From assembly GCF_007595705.1 (NCBI RefSeq), contig NZ_NISY01000002.1:744001-808000 (forward strand): a stretch of DNA of 64,000 nucleotides, written 5' to 3'. Below, one piece after another: positions 1 to 7,479 of this stretch; the first letter of the stretch is position 1, and each line of letters opens with the position of its first letter. The translations under genes and the position numbers were made by a program. The notes under the pieces were generated by a model that had not been told where the DNA came from, ran no database searches, and saw nothing but the letters and a program-made list of their open reading frames with translations. The stretch comes from Streptomyces sp. SAJ15. Its GTDB lineage: Bacteria; Actinomycetota; Actinomycetes; Streptomycetales; Streptomycetaceae.

Positions 1-144
1 GGCACGTCAGGATGGCCGAGGCTGTCGCATGGGGAACCGCGACGGACGGGGGTGCGGCACAATGACGGTGGCCGCCGACGCGGCAGTGGTGCTCTAAGGC
101 GGCAATGCGGCCGCGTGGCCTCGGGAGACTCGGAAACGGCGGAT
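1..144. other. Leading segment without a recognisable gene
   Basis: This GC-rich stretch precedes the VKOR-family gene. An in-frame upstream ATG at 52 would add 31 residues with low-complexity, arginine-rich character, which I do not accept as part of the protein. I see no promoter, tRNA or gene end that I can support here. Confidence 0.4.
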
Positions 145-801
145 ATGGCGACGACAGTGGTTGAGGACGTGGACACGGAGCGGACACGGGGCGACGCGCG
201 GAGCGCGGTCGGCGGCAGCCGCGCCCTCGGACTGCTCTTGGTGATCACCGGTGCGCTGGGCCTGCTCGCCGCCTGGATCATCACGATCGACAAGAACCAC
301 ATCCTCGAGGCCAAGGTCGAGGGCAAGACCTACACCCCGGGCTGCAGCCTCAACCCCATCGTCTCCTGCGGCAACATCATGGAGAGCGATCAGGCCGAGG
401 CCTTCGGCTTCCCCAACCCGATGATGGGCCTGGTGGCGTACGGGATCGTCATCTGCGTCGGCATGTCGCTGCTGGCCGGGGCGCGCTTCCCGCGCTGGTA
501 CTGGCTGACCTTCAACGCCGGCACGCTCTTCGGCGTGGCCTTCTGCACCTGGCTCCAGTACCAGTCGCTGTACGTCATCGGCTCGCTCTGCCTGTGGTGC
601 TGCCTGGCCTGGGTCGCCACCATCGTGATGTTCTGCTACGTGACCGGGCACAACCTCAAGCACGGCTTCCTGCCGGCCCCCGAGGGGCTCAAGCGTGGCC
701 TGATGGAGTTCCACTGGGTGGTGCCGGTGCTCTGGGTCGCCGTCATCGGGATGCTCATCCTGACCCGCTGGTGGGACTTCTGGACCGGCGGCACCGCCTG
801 A
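145..801 (+). CDS. Vitamin K epoxide reductase family membrane protein
   Basis: This 218-residue protein belongs to the VKOR family, integral membrane oxidoreductases that re-oxidise the periplasmic/extracytoplasmic thiol oxidase DsbA in many actinobacteria, using quinone as acceptor. Visible features are a membrane segment near residues 27–47, a loop cysteine pair (C67 and C75) and the active-site CLWC motif (C149–C152) at the start of a later helix, with further hydrophobic segments at about 95–112, 121–139, 153–166 and 190–207. That is the arrangement expected for bacterial VKOR. The ATG at 145 is chosen because the family begins just before the first helix; an earlier ATG at 52 adds only low-complexity residues. 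No DsbA-like partner is seen beside it, so the partner is an inference. Confidence 0.85.
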   Translation: MATTVVEDVDTERTRGDARSAVGGSRALGLLLVITGALGLLAAWIITIDKNHILEAKVEGKTYTPGCSLNPIVSCGNIMESDQAEAFGFPNPMMGLVAYGIVICVGMSLLAGARFPRWYWLTFNAGTLFGVAFCTWLQYQSLYVIGSLCLWCCLAWVATIVMFCYVTGHNLKHGFLPAPEGLKRGLMEFHWVVPVLWVAVIGMLILTRWWDFWTGGTA

Positions 802-897
802 CCCGGTCCCGTCCCGGCCTCGCCCCGCGCCGCCCGATCAGCCGCCACCGGCCTGATCCGGGCGGCGTTGTCAGTGTCGTCGCATAGGCTTCCGAAC

Positions 898-2250
898 GTG
901 GAGCCAGACCTGTTCACCGCCGCCGCAGAGGAACGCCAGGAGAAGGACCCGGCCAGTAGTCCGTTGGCGGTCCGGATGCGCCCGCGCACCCTCGACGAGG
1001 TGGTGGGCCAGGGCCATCTGCTGCGCCCCGGCTCGCCGCTGCGCCGGCTGGTGGGAGAGGGCAGCGGCGGCCCGGCCGGGCCGTCCTCGGTGATCCTCTG
1101 GGGGCCGCCCGGCATCGGCAAGACCACGCTGGCCTATGTGGTCAGCCAGGCCACCCAGAAGCGCTTCGTCGAGCTCTCCGCGATCACCGCCGGGGTCAAG
1201 GAGGTGCGGGCCGTCATCGACGGTGCCCGCCGCTCCACGGGCGCCTACGGCCGGGAGACGGTGCTCTTCCTGGACGAGATCCACCGTTTCAGCAAGGCCC
1301 AGCAGGACTCGCTGCTGCCCGCCGTGGAGAACCGCTGGGTCACGCTCATCGCGGCCACCACGGAGAACCCGTACTTCTCGGTCATCTCCCCGCTGCTGTC
1401 CCGCTCGCTGCTGCTCACCCTGGAGCCGCTGACCGACGAGGACCTGCGCGGGCTGCTGCGGCGCGCGCTCACCGAGGAGCGCGGGCTCGGCGGAGCGGTC
1501 ACCCTCCCCGAGGACGCGGAGGCGCACCTGCTGCGGATCGCCGGCGGCGACGCCCGGCGGGCGCTGACCGCCCTGGAGGCCGGCGCGGGCTCGGCGATGG
1601 CCAAGGGCGAGTCCGAGATCACCCTGTCCACGCTGGAGGAGTCGGTCGACCGCGCCGCGGTGAAGTACGACCGCGACGGCGACCAGCACTACGACGTGGC
1701 CAGCGCCCTCATCAAGTCCATCCGCGGCTCCGACGTGGACGCGGCACTGCACTACCTGGCCCGCATGATCGAGGCGGGGGAGGACCCGCGGTTCATCGCG
1801 CGGCGGCTGATGATCTCCGCCAGCGAGGACATCGGGCTCGCCGACCCCACCGCCCTGCCCACGGCGGTGGCCGCCGCCCAGGCGGTCGCGATGATCGGCT
1901 TCCCGGAGGCGGCGCTCACCCTCAGCCACGCCACCATCGCGCTGGCGCTGGCACCCAAGTCCAACTCCGCCACCACCGCCATCGGCGCGGCGCTCCAGGA
2001 CGTCCGCGCGGGCCTCGCCGGTCCGGTGCCGCCCCATCTGCGCGACGGTCACTACCAGGGCGCCAAGAAGCTGGGCCACGCCCAGGGCTATGTCTACCCC
2101 CATGACCTCCCGGGCGGCATCGCCGCCCAGCAGTACGCGCCCGACGCCATCCACGGCAAGCGCTACTACGAGCCGACCCGCTACGGCGCGGAGGCCCGCT
2201 ACGCGGACATCGTGGAGCGGGTGCGGCAGCGCCTACGCGGCACGGAGTAA
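898..2250 (+). CDS. rarA: Replication-associated recombination protein A (AAA+ ATPase)
   Basis: RarA/MgsA-family AAA+ ATPases of the clamp-loader type act at stalled replication forks. The 450-residue product has a Walker [10 protein letters not shown] at residues 69–77, a Walker B ending in DEIHR at about 126–130, the sensor-type segment AATTENP, and the C-terminal region with [18 protein letters not shown] and the conserved NLPD-like ending region typical of the family. The GTG at 898 is preferred over the TTG at 868 because the protein family starts with a short PDLF segment directly before the AAA domain. It stands alone on the plus strand. A repeat-rich 559-bp gap follows it. Confidence 0.93.
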   Translation: MEPDLFTAAAEERQEKDPASSPLAVRMRPRTLDEVVGQGHLLRPGSPLRRLVGEGSGGPAGPSSVILWGPPGIGKTTLAYVVSQATQKRFVELSAITAGVKEVRAVIDGARRSTGAYGRETVLFLDEIHRFSKAQQDSLLPAVENRWVTLIAATTENPYFSVISPLLSRSLLLTLEPLTDEDLRGLLRRALTEERGLGGAVTLPEDAEAHLLRIAGGDARRALTALEAGAGSAMAKGESEITLSTLEESVDRAAVKYDRDGDQHYDVASALIKSIRGSDVDAALHYLARMIEAGEDPRFIARRLMISASEDIGLADPTALPTAVAAAQAVAMIGFPEAALTLSHATIALALAPKSNSATTAIGAALQDVRAGLAGPVPPHLRDGHYQGAKKLGHAQGYVYPHDLPGGIAAQQYAPDAIHGKRYYEPTRYGAEARYADIVERVRQRLRGTE

Positions 2251-2809
2251 CCCCCCCGGGCCTCGCGTCCCCCGCGAGAGCTTGACCCCGCCCCGGCCCC
2301 GCCGACCCGCGCCACCCAGGCCGAACCCCGAAGCGGGGTACTCCCTTCCGCCGCGACGGCGAGAGGTGAGACGTGCGAGCCCGGCGGCGCCGAGCCGGCA
2401 TCGGCCTCGTGCGGGGCGGCGCCGCCGGGGGCCGTACGGGCTGGCTGCCGCGACGGCGGAACGGGGCGCGACGGTGGAACGGGGCGCAGAGCTGACGCGG
2501 GGCCGCGCCGGGACGGCGGGGGTCTGCCGGCCATGGGCCTGGAACGCCGGGGGCGGGCACTCCGTTCCGCCGCGACGGCGAGAGGTGAAACGTGCGAGCC
2601 CGGCGGTGCCGAGCCGGCATCGGCCTCGTGCGGCGCGGCACCGCCGGGCGGGCCGTACGGGTCGGCCTCGTGCGGCGCGGCACCGCCGGGCGGGCCGTAC
2701 GGGTTGGCTGCCGCGACGGCGGAACGGGGCGCGACGGCGGAACGGGGCGCGACGGCGGAACGGGGGGCCGGGCCGGGACCGCAGGCGCGTTCGCGATGCC
2801 GATCCCGCG
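2251..2809. repeat. Intergenic gap built of nested GC-rich repeats
   Basis: The 559-bp gap between rarA and the DUF2470 gene consists largely of two related blocks, about 2340–2489 and 2559–2766, that align over their length with scattered substitutions. Inside the second block a 42-bp unit is duplicated perfectly in tandem (2620–2661 and 2662–2703). It is followed by three 18-bp units reading GCGACGGCGGAACGGGGC (2713–2730, 2731–2748, 2749–2766, the last with one change). The first block carries two 18-bp units at 2450–2485. Open frames cross the region on both strands only because stop codons are rare at this G+C; none has family-like content. I see no gene here. Confidence 0.85.
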
Positions 2810-3691
2810 TCAGCCCCTCACGCCGGCGAACAGCATGTGCATGGCCCGGCGGAGTTCGCAGATGTCGCGCACCGGCTCGGGGAAGTCGAAGCGGGCGTCG
2901 AAGGGGCGCCCGTCGGCCCCCGTGAAGCGGACGCGCAGGCCGAAGCGGTCGAGCGCGACGGGGACGGGCGGACGACCGTGTGCCGAGCGCGCCGCCCGGG
3001 GGCCGAGCAGGGCCGTCAGACCGCTCACCTGCTCGCTGTGGGCGGCGTGCAGGTGCTGGAGGAGCTCCGCCTCATGCGCCGCGAGCGGATCGGGCGCCGC
3101 CTCGGCGAGCTCCTCGGGGTCGGCGTGCTCCGCACCCCACAGGTCGTCCACGCACGCCTCGCTCACCTCGAGCCGCAGCAGCGTCCACGTGGGCCGGGCC
3201 GGACCCGGGTGGCCCGGGGCGGGGGCGTCCTCCGGTGCCAGGGCGAGGACCTCCCCGACCGGGTGCTGCTCGGCGAGGAGCATCGCGCACGCGGCCCGCT
3301 CCTCGTCCCGGACGGTGGTGAGCCAGCCCGCCACCCAGGCGCGGCCGCGGATCCGGTGCGGGACGGAGACGGGGGCGACGTCCGTGATCTCCATCACGCA
3401 CACCACGTCGTCGGCCTGGGCGTGCGCGGCTGCCCGGGCCGCGGCAGAGCGCCCCGGAACAAGCAGTAGGATGTCTCCGTTCAGGGTGACGGCGCGTGCG
3501 GCGGGTTCGCTGCCGCCGAGCTCGTCGACCTCCTCGATTCCGGGAATCGACAAAGACCCCGTAGCCTTGGACTCCACGAGGGTGCGTACACGCTCCGCGG
3601 CCGTTGGTCGTGGGGTTCCTTCCACGGGACGCGGCTGACCCTTCTCGATGCTTTGACGAGCGTTGGGCAGGGGGATCCCAGGAAGAATCAT
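2810..3691 (-). CDS. DUF2470 domain protein, HugZ-like split-barrel fold
   Basis: The 293-residue protein has an N-terminal region (about 60–165) that reads like a flavin-reductase/PNPOx split barrel (strands around AVTLNGDILLLVPG and VCVMEITDVAPVS), followed by a C-terminal DUF2470 domain (about 195–290, containing LLQHLHAAHSEQVSGLTAL and the DARFDFPEPV segment). This two-domain order is that of HugZ-type haem oxygenases, so a role in haem or iron use is plausible, but the haem-contact residues of characterised HugZ are not clearly conserved and activity is an inference. A near-consensus iron box lies 15 bp before the start codon, and a GAGGAGAG ribosome-binding site sits between the two. 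It is transcribed divergently from rpsD. Confidence 0.75.
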   Translation of the reverse strand: MILPGIPLPNARQSIEKGQPRPVEGTPRPTAAERVRTLVESKATGSLSIPGIEEVDELGGSEPAARAVTLNGDILLLVPGRSAAARAAAHAQADDVVCVMEITDVAPVSVPHRIRGRAWVAGWLTTVRDEERAACAMLLAEQHPVGEVLALAPEDAPAPGHPGPARPTWTLLRLEVSEACVDDLWGAEHADPEELAEAAPDPLAAHEAELLQHLHAAHSEQVSGLTALLGPRAARSAHGRPPVPVALDRFGLRVRFTGADGRPFDARFDFPEPVRDICELRRAMHMLFAGVRG

Positions 3692-3705
3692 GCGCTCTCC
3701 TCGAC

Positions 3706-3724
3706 TAAGGTAAGGCTCACCTAA
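3706..3724. promoter_or_regulatory. Iron box (DmdR1/IdeR-type operator)
   Basis: The sequence TAAGGTAAGGCTCACCTAA matches the streptomycete iron box TTAGGTTAGGCTCACCTAA at 17 of 19 positions and keeps its dyad symmetry. It lies between the divergent DUF2470 gene (start codon at 3691) and rpsD (start at 3747), close enough to both to overlap their promoters or leaders. DmdR1 is the Fe(II)-dependent DtxR-family repressor that binds such sites. The natural target is the haem-utilisation-like DUF2470 gene; an effect on rpsD is possible. Confidence 0.85.
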
Positions 3725-3746
3725 CTTACATGGAGGATCGGTTCAC

Positions 3747-4358
3747 GTGAACCAGTCGCGTCCCAAGGTCAAGAAGTCGCGTGCCCTCGGCATTGCGCTG
3801 ACCCCGAAGGCCGTCAAGTACTTCGAGGCCCGTCCGTACCCGCCGGGCGAGCACGGCCGTGGCCGCAAGCAGAACAGTGACTACAAGGTTCGTCTGCTGG
3901 AGAAGCAGCGCCTTCGCGCCCAGTACGACATCAGCGAGCGCCAGCTGGCCCGTGCCTACGACCGCGCCCGCAAGGTCACCGGCAAGACCGGTGAGGCCCT
4001 GATCGTCGAGCTGGAGCGCCGTCTGGACGCGCTCGTTCTGCGCTCGGGCATCGCCCGCACGATCTACCAGGCCCGCCAGATGGTCGTCCACGGCCACATC
4101 CAGGTCAACGGCCAGAAGGTCGACAAGCCGTCCTTCCGGGTCTCCCCGGACGACGTGGTGACCGTTCGCGAGCGCAGCCGCGAGAAGCACCCGTTCCAGG
4201 TCGCCCGTGAGGGTGGCTACGCCGGCGAGGGCGAGACCCCGCGCTACCTCCAGGTGAACCTGAAGGCGCTCGCGTTCCGCCTCGACCGGGACCCGAACCG
4301 CAAGGAGATCCCGGTGATCTGCGACGAGCAGCTCGTCGTCGAGTACTACGCCCGCTGA
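3747..4358 (+). CDS. rpsD: 30S ribosomal protein S4
   Basis: S4 is a primary 16S rRNA-binding protein that nucleates assembly of the small-subunit body and contributes to the mRNA-unwinding entry site. The 203-residue sequence is typical of Streptomyces S4: an N-terminal basic region, then an S4 RNA-binding domain at about 92–155 containing RLDALVLRSG and VVHGHIQVNG. It lacks the zinc-binding cysteines of the C-plus form, so it is a zinc-independent (C-minus) S4. The GTG start has a TGGAGG ribosome-binding site 10 nt upstream. Its last codons overlap the end of the convergent NB-ARC gene by 13 bp. The iron box lies only 22 bp before the start codon. Confidence 0.98.
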   Translation: MNQSRPKVKKSRALGIALTPKAVKYFEARPYPPGEHGRGRKQNSDYKVRLLEKQRLRAQYDISERQLARAYDRARKVTGKTGEALIVELERRLDALVLRSGIARTIYQARQMVVHGHIQVNGQKVDKPSFRVSPDDVVTVRERSREKHPFQVAREGGYAGEGETPRYLQVNLKALAFRLDRDPNRKEIPVICDEQLVVEYYAR

Positions 4359-6523
4359 CCTGGCGGCACGTACAACTCATCGTGCTCGGCCCGCTGGTCC
4401 TCCGCCGTCTTCGGATGGCGGGGCCCCGGCGGGCCGTCCGCGTCTTCGTCCTCGTCGCTGAGCGCCTGCGTCACCGCCGTCTCCAGGCCGTCGCCCCGGC
4501 CGAGCCGCAGCGCCTCCTCGTACCCCGCCTCGCCCAGCGCCCCGCGCGCCCGCTCGGCGCAGGCGTCGTGCGGCGGGTCCAGCCGCCGCCAGCCGAACCG
4601 CTCCTCGCCGAAGCTGCTCCAGCCGGTGCGCGCCGCCCCCAGCAGCCGCGCCGCCAGCTCCGGCTCCTCGCCCACCATCAGCGGCGCCAGAAGCTCCAGC
4701 GCCATGGTCTGACCGACCACGTCGTGCAGCTCGCGCTTGAGGGCGAGGCACTCCCGCAGCAGCTCGCGCGCCGGCTCCTCCTCGCCGCGTGACCACCGCA
4801 CATACGCCAGCACGTACAGCGCGTACGAGCGGGCCCAGTGCTCGCCCGCATCGGCCGCGATCTCCCGCACCTCCTCGCACAGCGCCTCCCCGCCCGCCAG
4901 GTCGCCCGCGAAGGCCAGCACCAGACCCAGCTGCACCTGGGCGAGGAGCACCATGGCGTTCAGCTCGCCCAGCGTCCCGAAGCGCTCCAGGCTCTCGCGC
5001 AGCAGCCGCTCCGCCCGTGGCAGATCGTCGCTGACCATGGCCGCCGCGCCCAGCATCTGGGTGGCGTACGCCGCCGCGGCGTGGTCTCCGCACTCCTCGG
5101 CGAGCCCGACGCACTCGTGCAGCAGGCTCAGGGCCGGCACCGGCTCGCCGCGCGCCACCGCGGCCAGTCCCGCCACCCACAGCGCCTTGGCCCGCGCCTC
5201 CGGCTGCTCACCGTCCAGCGCCAGCGCCCGGTCCAGCCACGCCTGGCCCTCGGCGAGCCGTCCGCAGCCGACCCAGTAGAACCACAGCGCACCGCTCAGA
5301 TACTGGCCGACGTGCGCGTCGCCCGGCGTCTCCAGGGAGTACTCCAGGGCCAGCCGGAGGTTCGGCAGCTCCCGGTCCAACCGCGCCGCCACCTCGGTCT
5401 GCCGCGGGCCGAACCAGTCCAGTTCGCACCAGGTGGCCAGCCCCAGGTACCAGTCCCGGTGCCGGCGGCGCAGCCACTCCGTCTCGCCCAGCTCCGCCAG
5501 CCAGTAGGCGCCGTACTCCCGCACCGTCGCCAGCAGCCGGTAGCGGGCCTGGCCGGCCTCCTCCTCGCGGATCACCACCGACTGGGCCACCAGGCCGGTC
5601 AGCGCCGTCAGCACCTCGTCGCCGGCCAGCCCCGACCCGGAGCACAGATACTCCACCGCGTCCAGGTCGAAGTCCCCGCCGAAGACCGACAGCCGCGCCC
5701 ACAGCAGTCGCTCCTCGGGCGAGCACAGCTCATGGCTCCAGCCGATCGCGGTGCGCATCGACTGATGGCGGGGCAGTGTGCCGCGGCCCGACCCGGCCAG
5801 CACCCGGAACCGGTCGTCCAGCCGGTGCAGCAGCTGCTCCACCGAGAGCGCGCGCAGCGCCCCGGCCGCCAGCTCCAGCGCCAGCGGCAGACAGTCCAGT
5901 CGACGGCACAGCGCCGCTACGGCCTCCCGCTGCCGGCGCGCGGTCGCCGCGAATCCGGGCAGCACGGCCGCGGCCCGCTCGGTGAACAGCTCCGCCGCCT
6001 CCGTCTCGGCGACCATCGGGGACAGCGGGAAGCAGTGCTCGCCCGCCGCCTCCAGCGGTCGCCGGCTGGTGACCAGCACCCGCAGCCGTGGCGCCCGGCT
6101 GAGCAGCGCCCCCACCAGCTCCGCGCACTCGTCCACCAGGTGCTCGCAGCCGTCCAGCACCAGCAGCGCCGCGGCCTCCGTCGGCTCGTTGAAGTGCCGG
6201 GCCAGCGCCGCGCTCGGCGTCCGCGCGGACGAGTCGGGGAGCCCGAGCGCGGCCACCACGGCGGGTGCCAGCCGCTTCCCGACGCGCTGCGCGGACAGTT
6301 CGACCAGCCAGACGCCCCCGCAGAAGCGATCCTGCGACCGCTCGGCCACACGCAGTGCCAGGCGTGACTTTCCGACCCCGCCGATGCCCGTCACGGTGAC
6401 CAACCGGGCCTCGCCGAGCAGCCGCTCCAGCGCTGCCAGTTCGGCCGCGCGGCCGACGAACCGGTCGACCGGGGCGGGGAGGTTGCCCGGAACGGCCGGG
6501 TGCGGAGGGCGAGGGCTTCGCAT
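4346..6523 (-). CDS. NB-ARC-type ATPase with TPR-like C-terminus, lacking an HTH
   Basis: The 725-residue protein resembles the ATPase/TPR part of LuxR- and AfsR-like streptomycete regulators. It has a Walker A GIGGVGKS at 46–53, a Walker B-like LLVLDGCEH at about 120–127, a sensor segment LVTSRRPL, the GxP-type CLPLALELAAG motif, and a winged-helix-like stretch around MRTAIGWSHELCSPEERLLW. Leucine/alanine-rich helical repeats then run from about 370 to 680. Relatives usually end in, or start with, a DNA-binding HTH; I see none here, and the C-terminus is an acidic, low-complexity tail. It may therefore act as a signalling ATPase through protein contacts. The ATG at 6523 gives a short proline-rich lead before the P-loop; an in-frame ATG at 6562 is less likely. 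The 3' end overlaps the end of rpsD tail to tail. Confidence 0.75.
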   Translation of the reverse strand: MRSPRPPHPAVPGNLPAPVDRFVGRAAELAALERLLGEARLVTVTGIGGVGKSRLALRVAERSQDRFCGGVWLVELSAQRVGKRLAPAVVAALGLPDSSARTPSAALARHFNEPTEAAALLVLDGCEHLVDECAELVGALLSRAPRLRVLVTSRRPLEAAGEHCFPLSPMVAETEAAELFTERAAAVLPGFAATARRQREAVAALCRRLDCLPLALELAAGALRALSVEQLLHRLDDRFRVLAGSGRGTLPRHQSMRTAIGWSHELCSPEERLLWARLSVFGGDFDLDAVEYLCSGSGLAGDEVLTALTGLVAQSVVIREEEAGQARYRLLATVREYGAYWLAELGETEWLRRRHRDWYLGLATWCELDWFGPRQTEVAARLDRELPNLRLALEYSLETPGDAHVGQYLSGALWFYWVGCGRLAEGQAWLDRALALDGEQPEARAKALWVAGLAAVARGEPVPALSLLHECVGLAEECGDHAAAAYATQMLGAAAMVSDDLPRAERLLRESLERFGTLGELNAMVLLAQVQLGLVLAFAGDLAGGEALCEEVREIAADAGEHWARSYALYVLAYVRWSRGEEEPARELLRECLALKRELHDVVGQTMALELLAPLMVGEEPELAARLLGAARTGWSSFGEERFGWRRLDPPHDACAERARGALGEAGYEEALRLGRGDGLETAVTQALSDEDEDADGPPGPRHPKTAEDQRAEHDELYVPPGQRA

Positions 6524-6673
6524 GGAACACGGAGCGTACTGAACGGTTTGCGCACCGTACAATCCCGCGGGGCCGTGCCTGCGCGTGGCGCCCTTTATCT
6601 GGTACGGGCGCGTACCCTCGGCGCGATAAGGTCGATACCTGTCAAACGACGAGGCAGCAGGGAGCGGTGCAAC

Positions 6674-7144
6674 GTGTCCGGTGGTGAGGTGGCCGGGATT
6701 CTCGTGGCCGTCTTCTGGGCGATTCTCGTGTCGTTCCTCGCGCTCGCGCTGGTGCGGCTCGCGCAGACGCTCAAGGCGACCACCAAGCTGGTGGCGGACG
6801 TGACCGAACAGGCGGTCCCGCTGCTCAGCGAGGCGTCCGCGACCGTGCGCTCCGCCAACACCCAGCTCGCCCGGGTGGACTCGATCGCCGCCGACGTCCA
6901 GGAGGTCACCGCCAACGCCTCCGCGCTCTCCTCGACGGTCTCCTCGGCCTTCGGCGGGCCGCTGGTGAAGGTCGCCGCCTTCGGCTACGGGGTGCGCCGG
7001 GCGATGGGCCGCACGGCCCCGGCCGCGCCCGAGCCCGCGCCCGAGCCCGCGCCCGAGCCGAGGCCCCGGCGCACCGTCATCGTCGGCAAGACCGTGCCGT
7101 CCGCGCGTGGGGGCGGCCGCCGCAACCGTGGATCGAAGGGCTGA
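6674..7144 (+). CDS. DUF948 family membrane-anchored protein
   Basis: This 156-residue protein has one N-terminal membrane helix (about residues 5–27), then an amphipathic heptad-like helical segment (LVADVTEQAVPLLSEASATV…) typical of DUF948, and a tail with the repeated dipeptide-like PEPA and many arginines. The GTG at 6674 is chosen because DUF948 proteins start a few residues before the membrane helix. It lies 8 bp before the next small gene and directly upstream of alaS; this neighbour order is common in actinobacteria. The function is unknown; a coiled-coil, membrane-tethered role is all that can be inferred. Confidence 0.8.
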   Translation: MSGGEVAGILVAVFWAILVSFLALALVRLAQTLKATTKLVADVTEQAVPLLSEASATVRSANTQLARVDSIAADVQEVTANASALSSTVSSAFGGPLVKVAAFGYGVRRAMGRTAPAAPEPAPEPAPEPRPRRTVIVGKTVPSARGGGRRNRGSKG

Positions 7145-7152
7145 GAGACCGG

Positions 7153-7479
7153 ATGTTCCGCCGCACGTTCTGGTTCACCACCGGCGTCGCAGCCGGCGTG
7201 TGGGCCACCAACAAGGTCAACCGCAAGCTGAACGCGCTCAAGCCGGAGAGCCTGGCCGCGCAGGCCGTCGACCGCGCCGCGCTCGCCGGCCGACGGGTCA
7301 AGCTGTTCGCGCTCGACGTGCGCGACGGCATGGCGGACCGCGAGGCGGCGCTCAAGGAGGCGCTCGGCCTGTCCGCGGTGGACGACCCGGCCGGGGCACC
7401 GCAACTGCCCGCGCCGCGGAACCGCGCCCAGCTCACCCACCCCCACCCCACCCGCAACACCGGAAATGAGGACCACTGA
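7153..7479 (+). CDS. DUF6167-type small protein upstream of alaS
   Basis: The 108-residue product begins with a hydrophobic stretch ([17 protein letters not shown], about 6–22), which could be a membrane anchor, followed by a basic/alanine-rich helical region and a proline-rich end. It matches the conserved small protein that sits between the DUF948 gene and alaS in streptomycetes. Its stop codon overlaps the alaS start (TGATG), indicating translational coupling. The function is unknown. Confidence 0.75.
   Translation: MFRRTFWFTTGVAAGVWATNKVNRKLNALKPESLAAQAVDRAALAGRRVKLFALDVRDGMADREAALKEALGLSAVDDPAGAPQLPAPRNRAQLTHPHPTRNTGNEDH

Noticed and set aside
2251..2809. Pseudogene remnant or CRISPR array
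   Set aside because: Repeats differ in length, are directly adjacent without unique spacers, and no gene family is recognisable in any frame.
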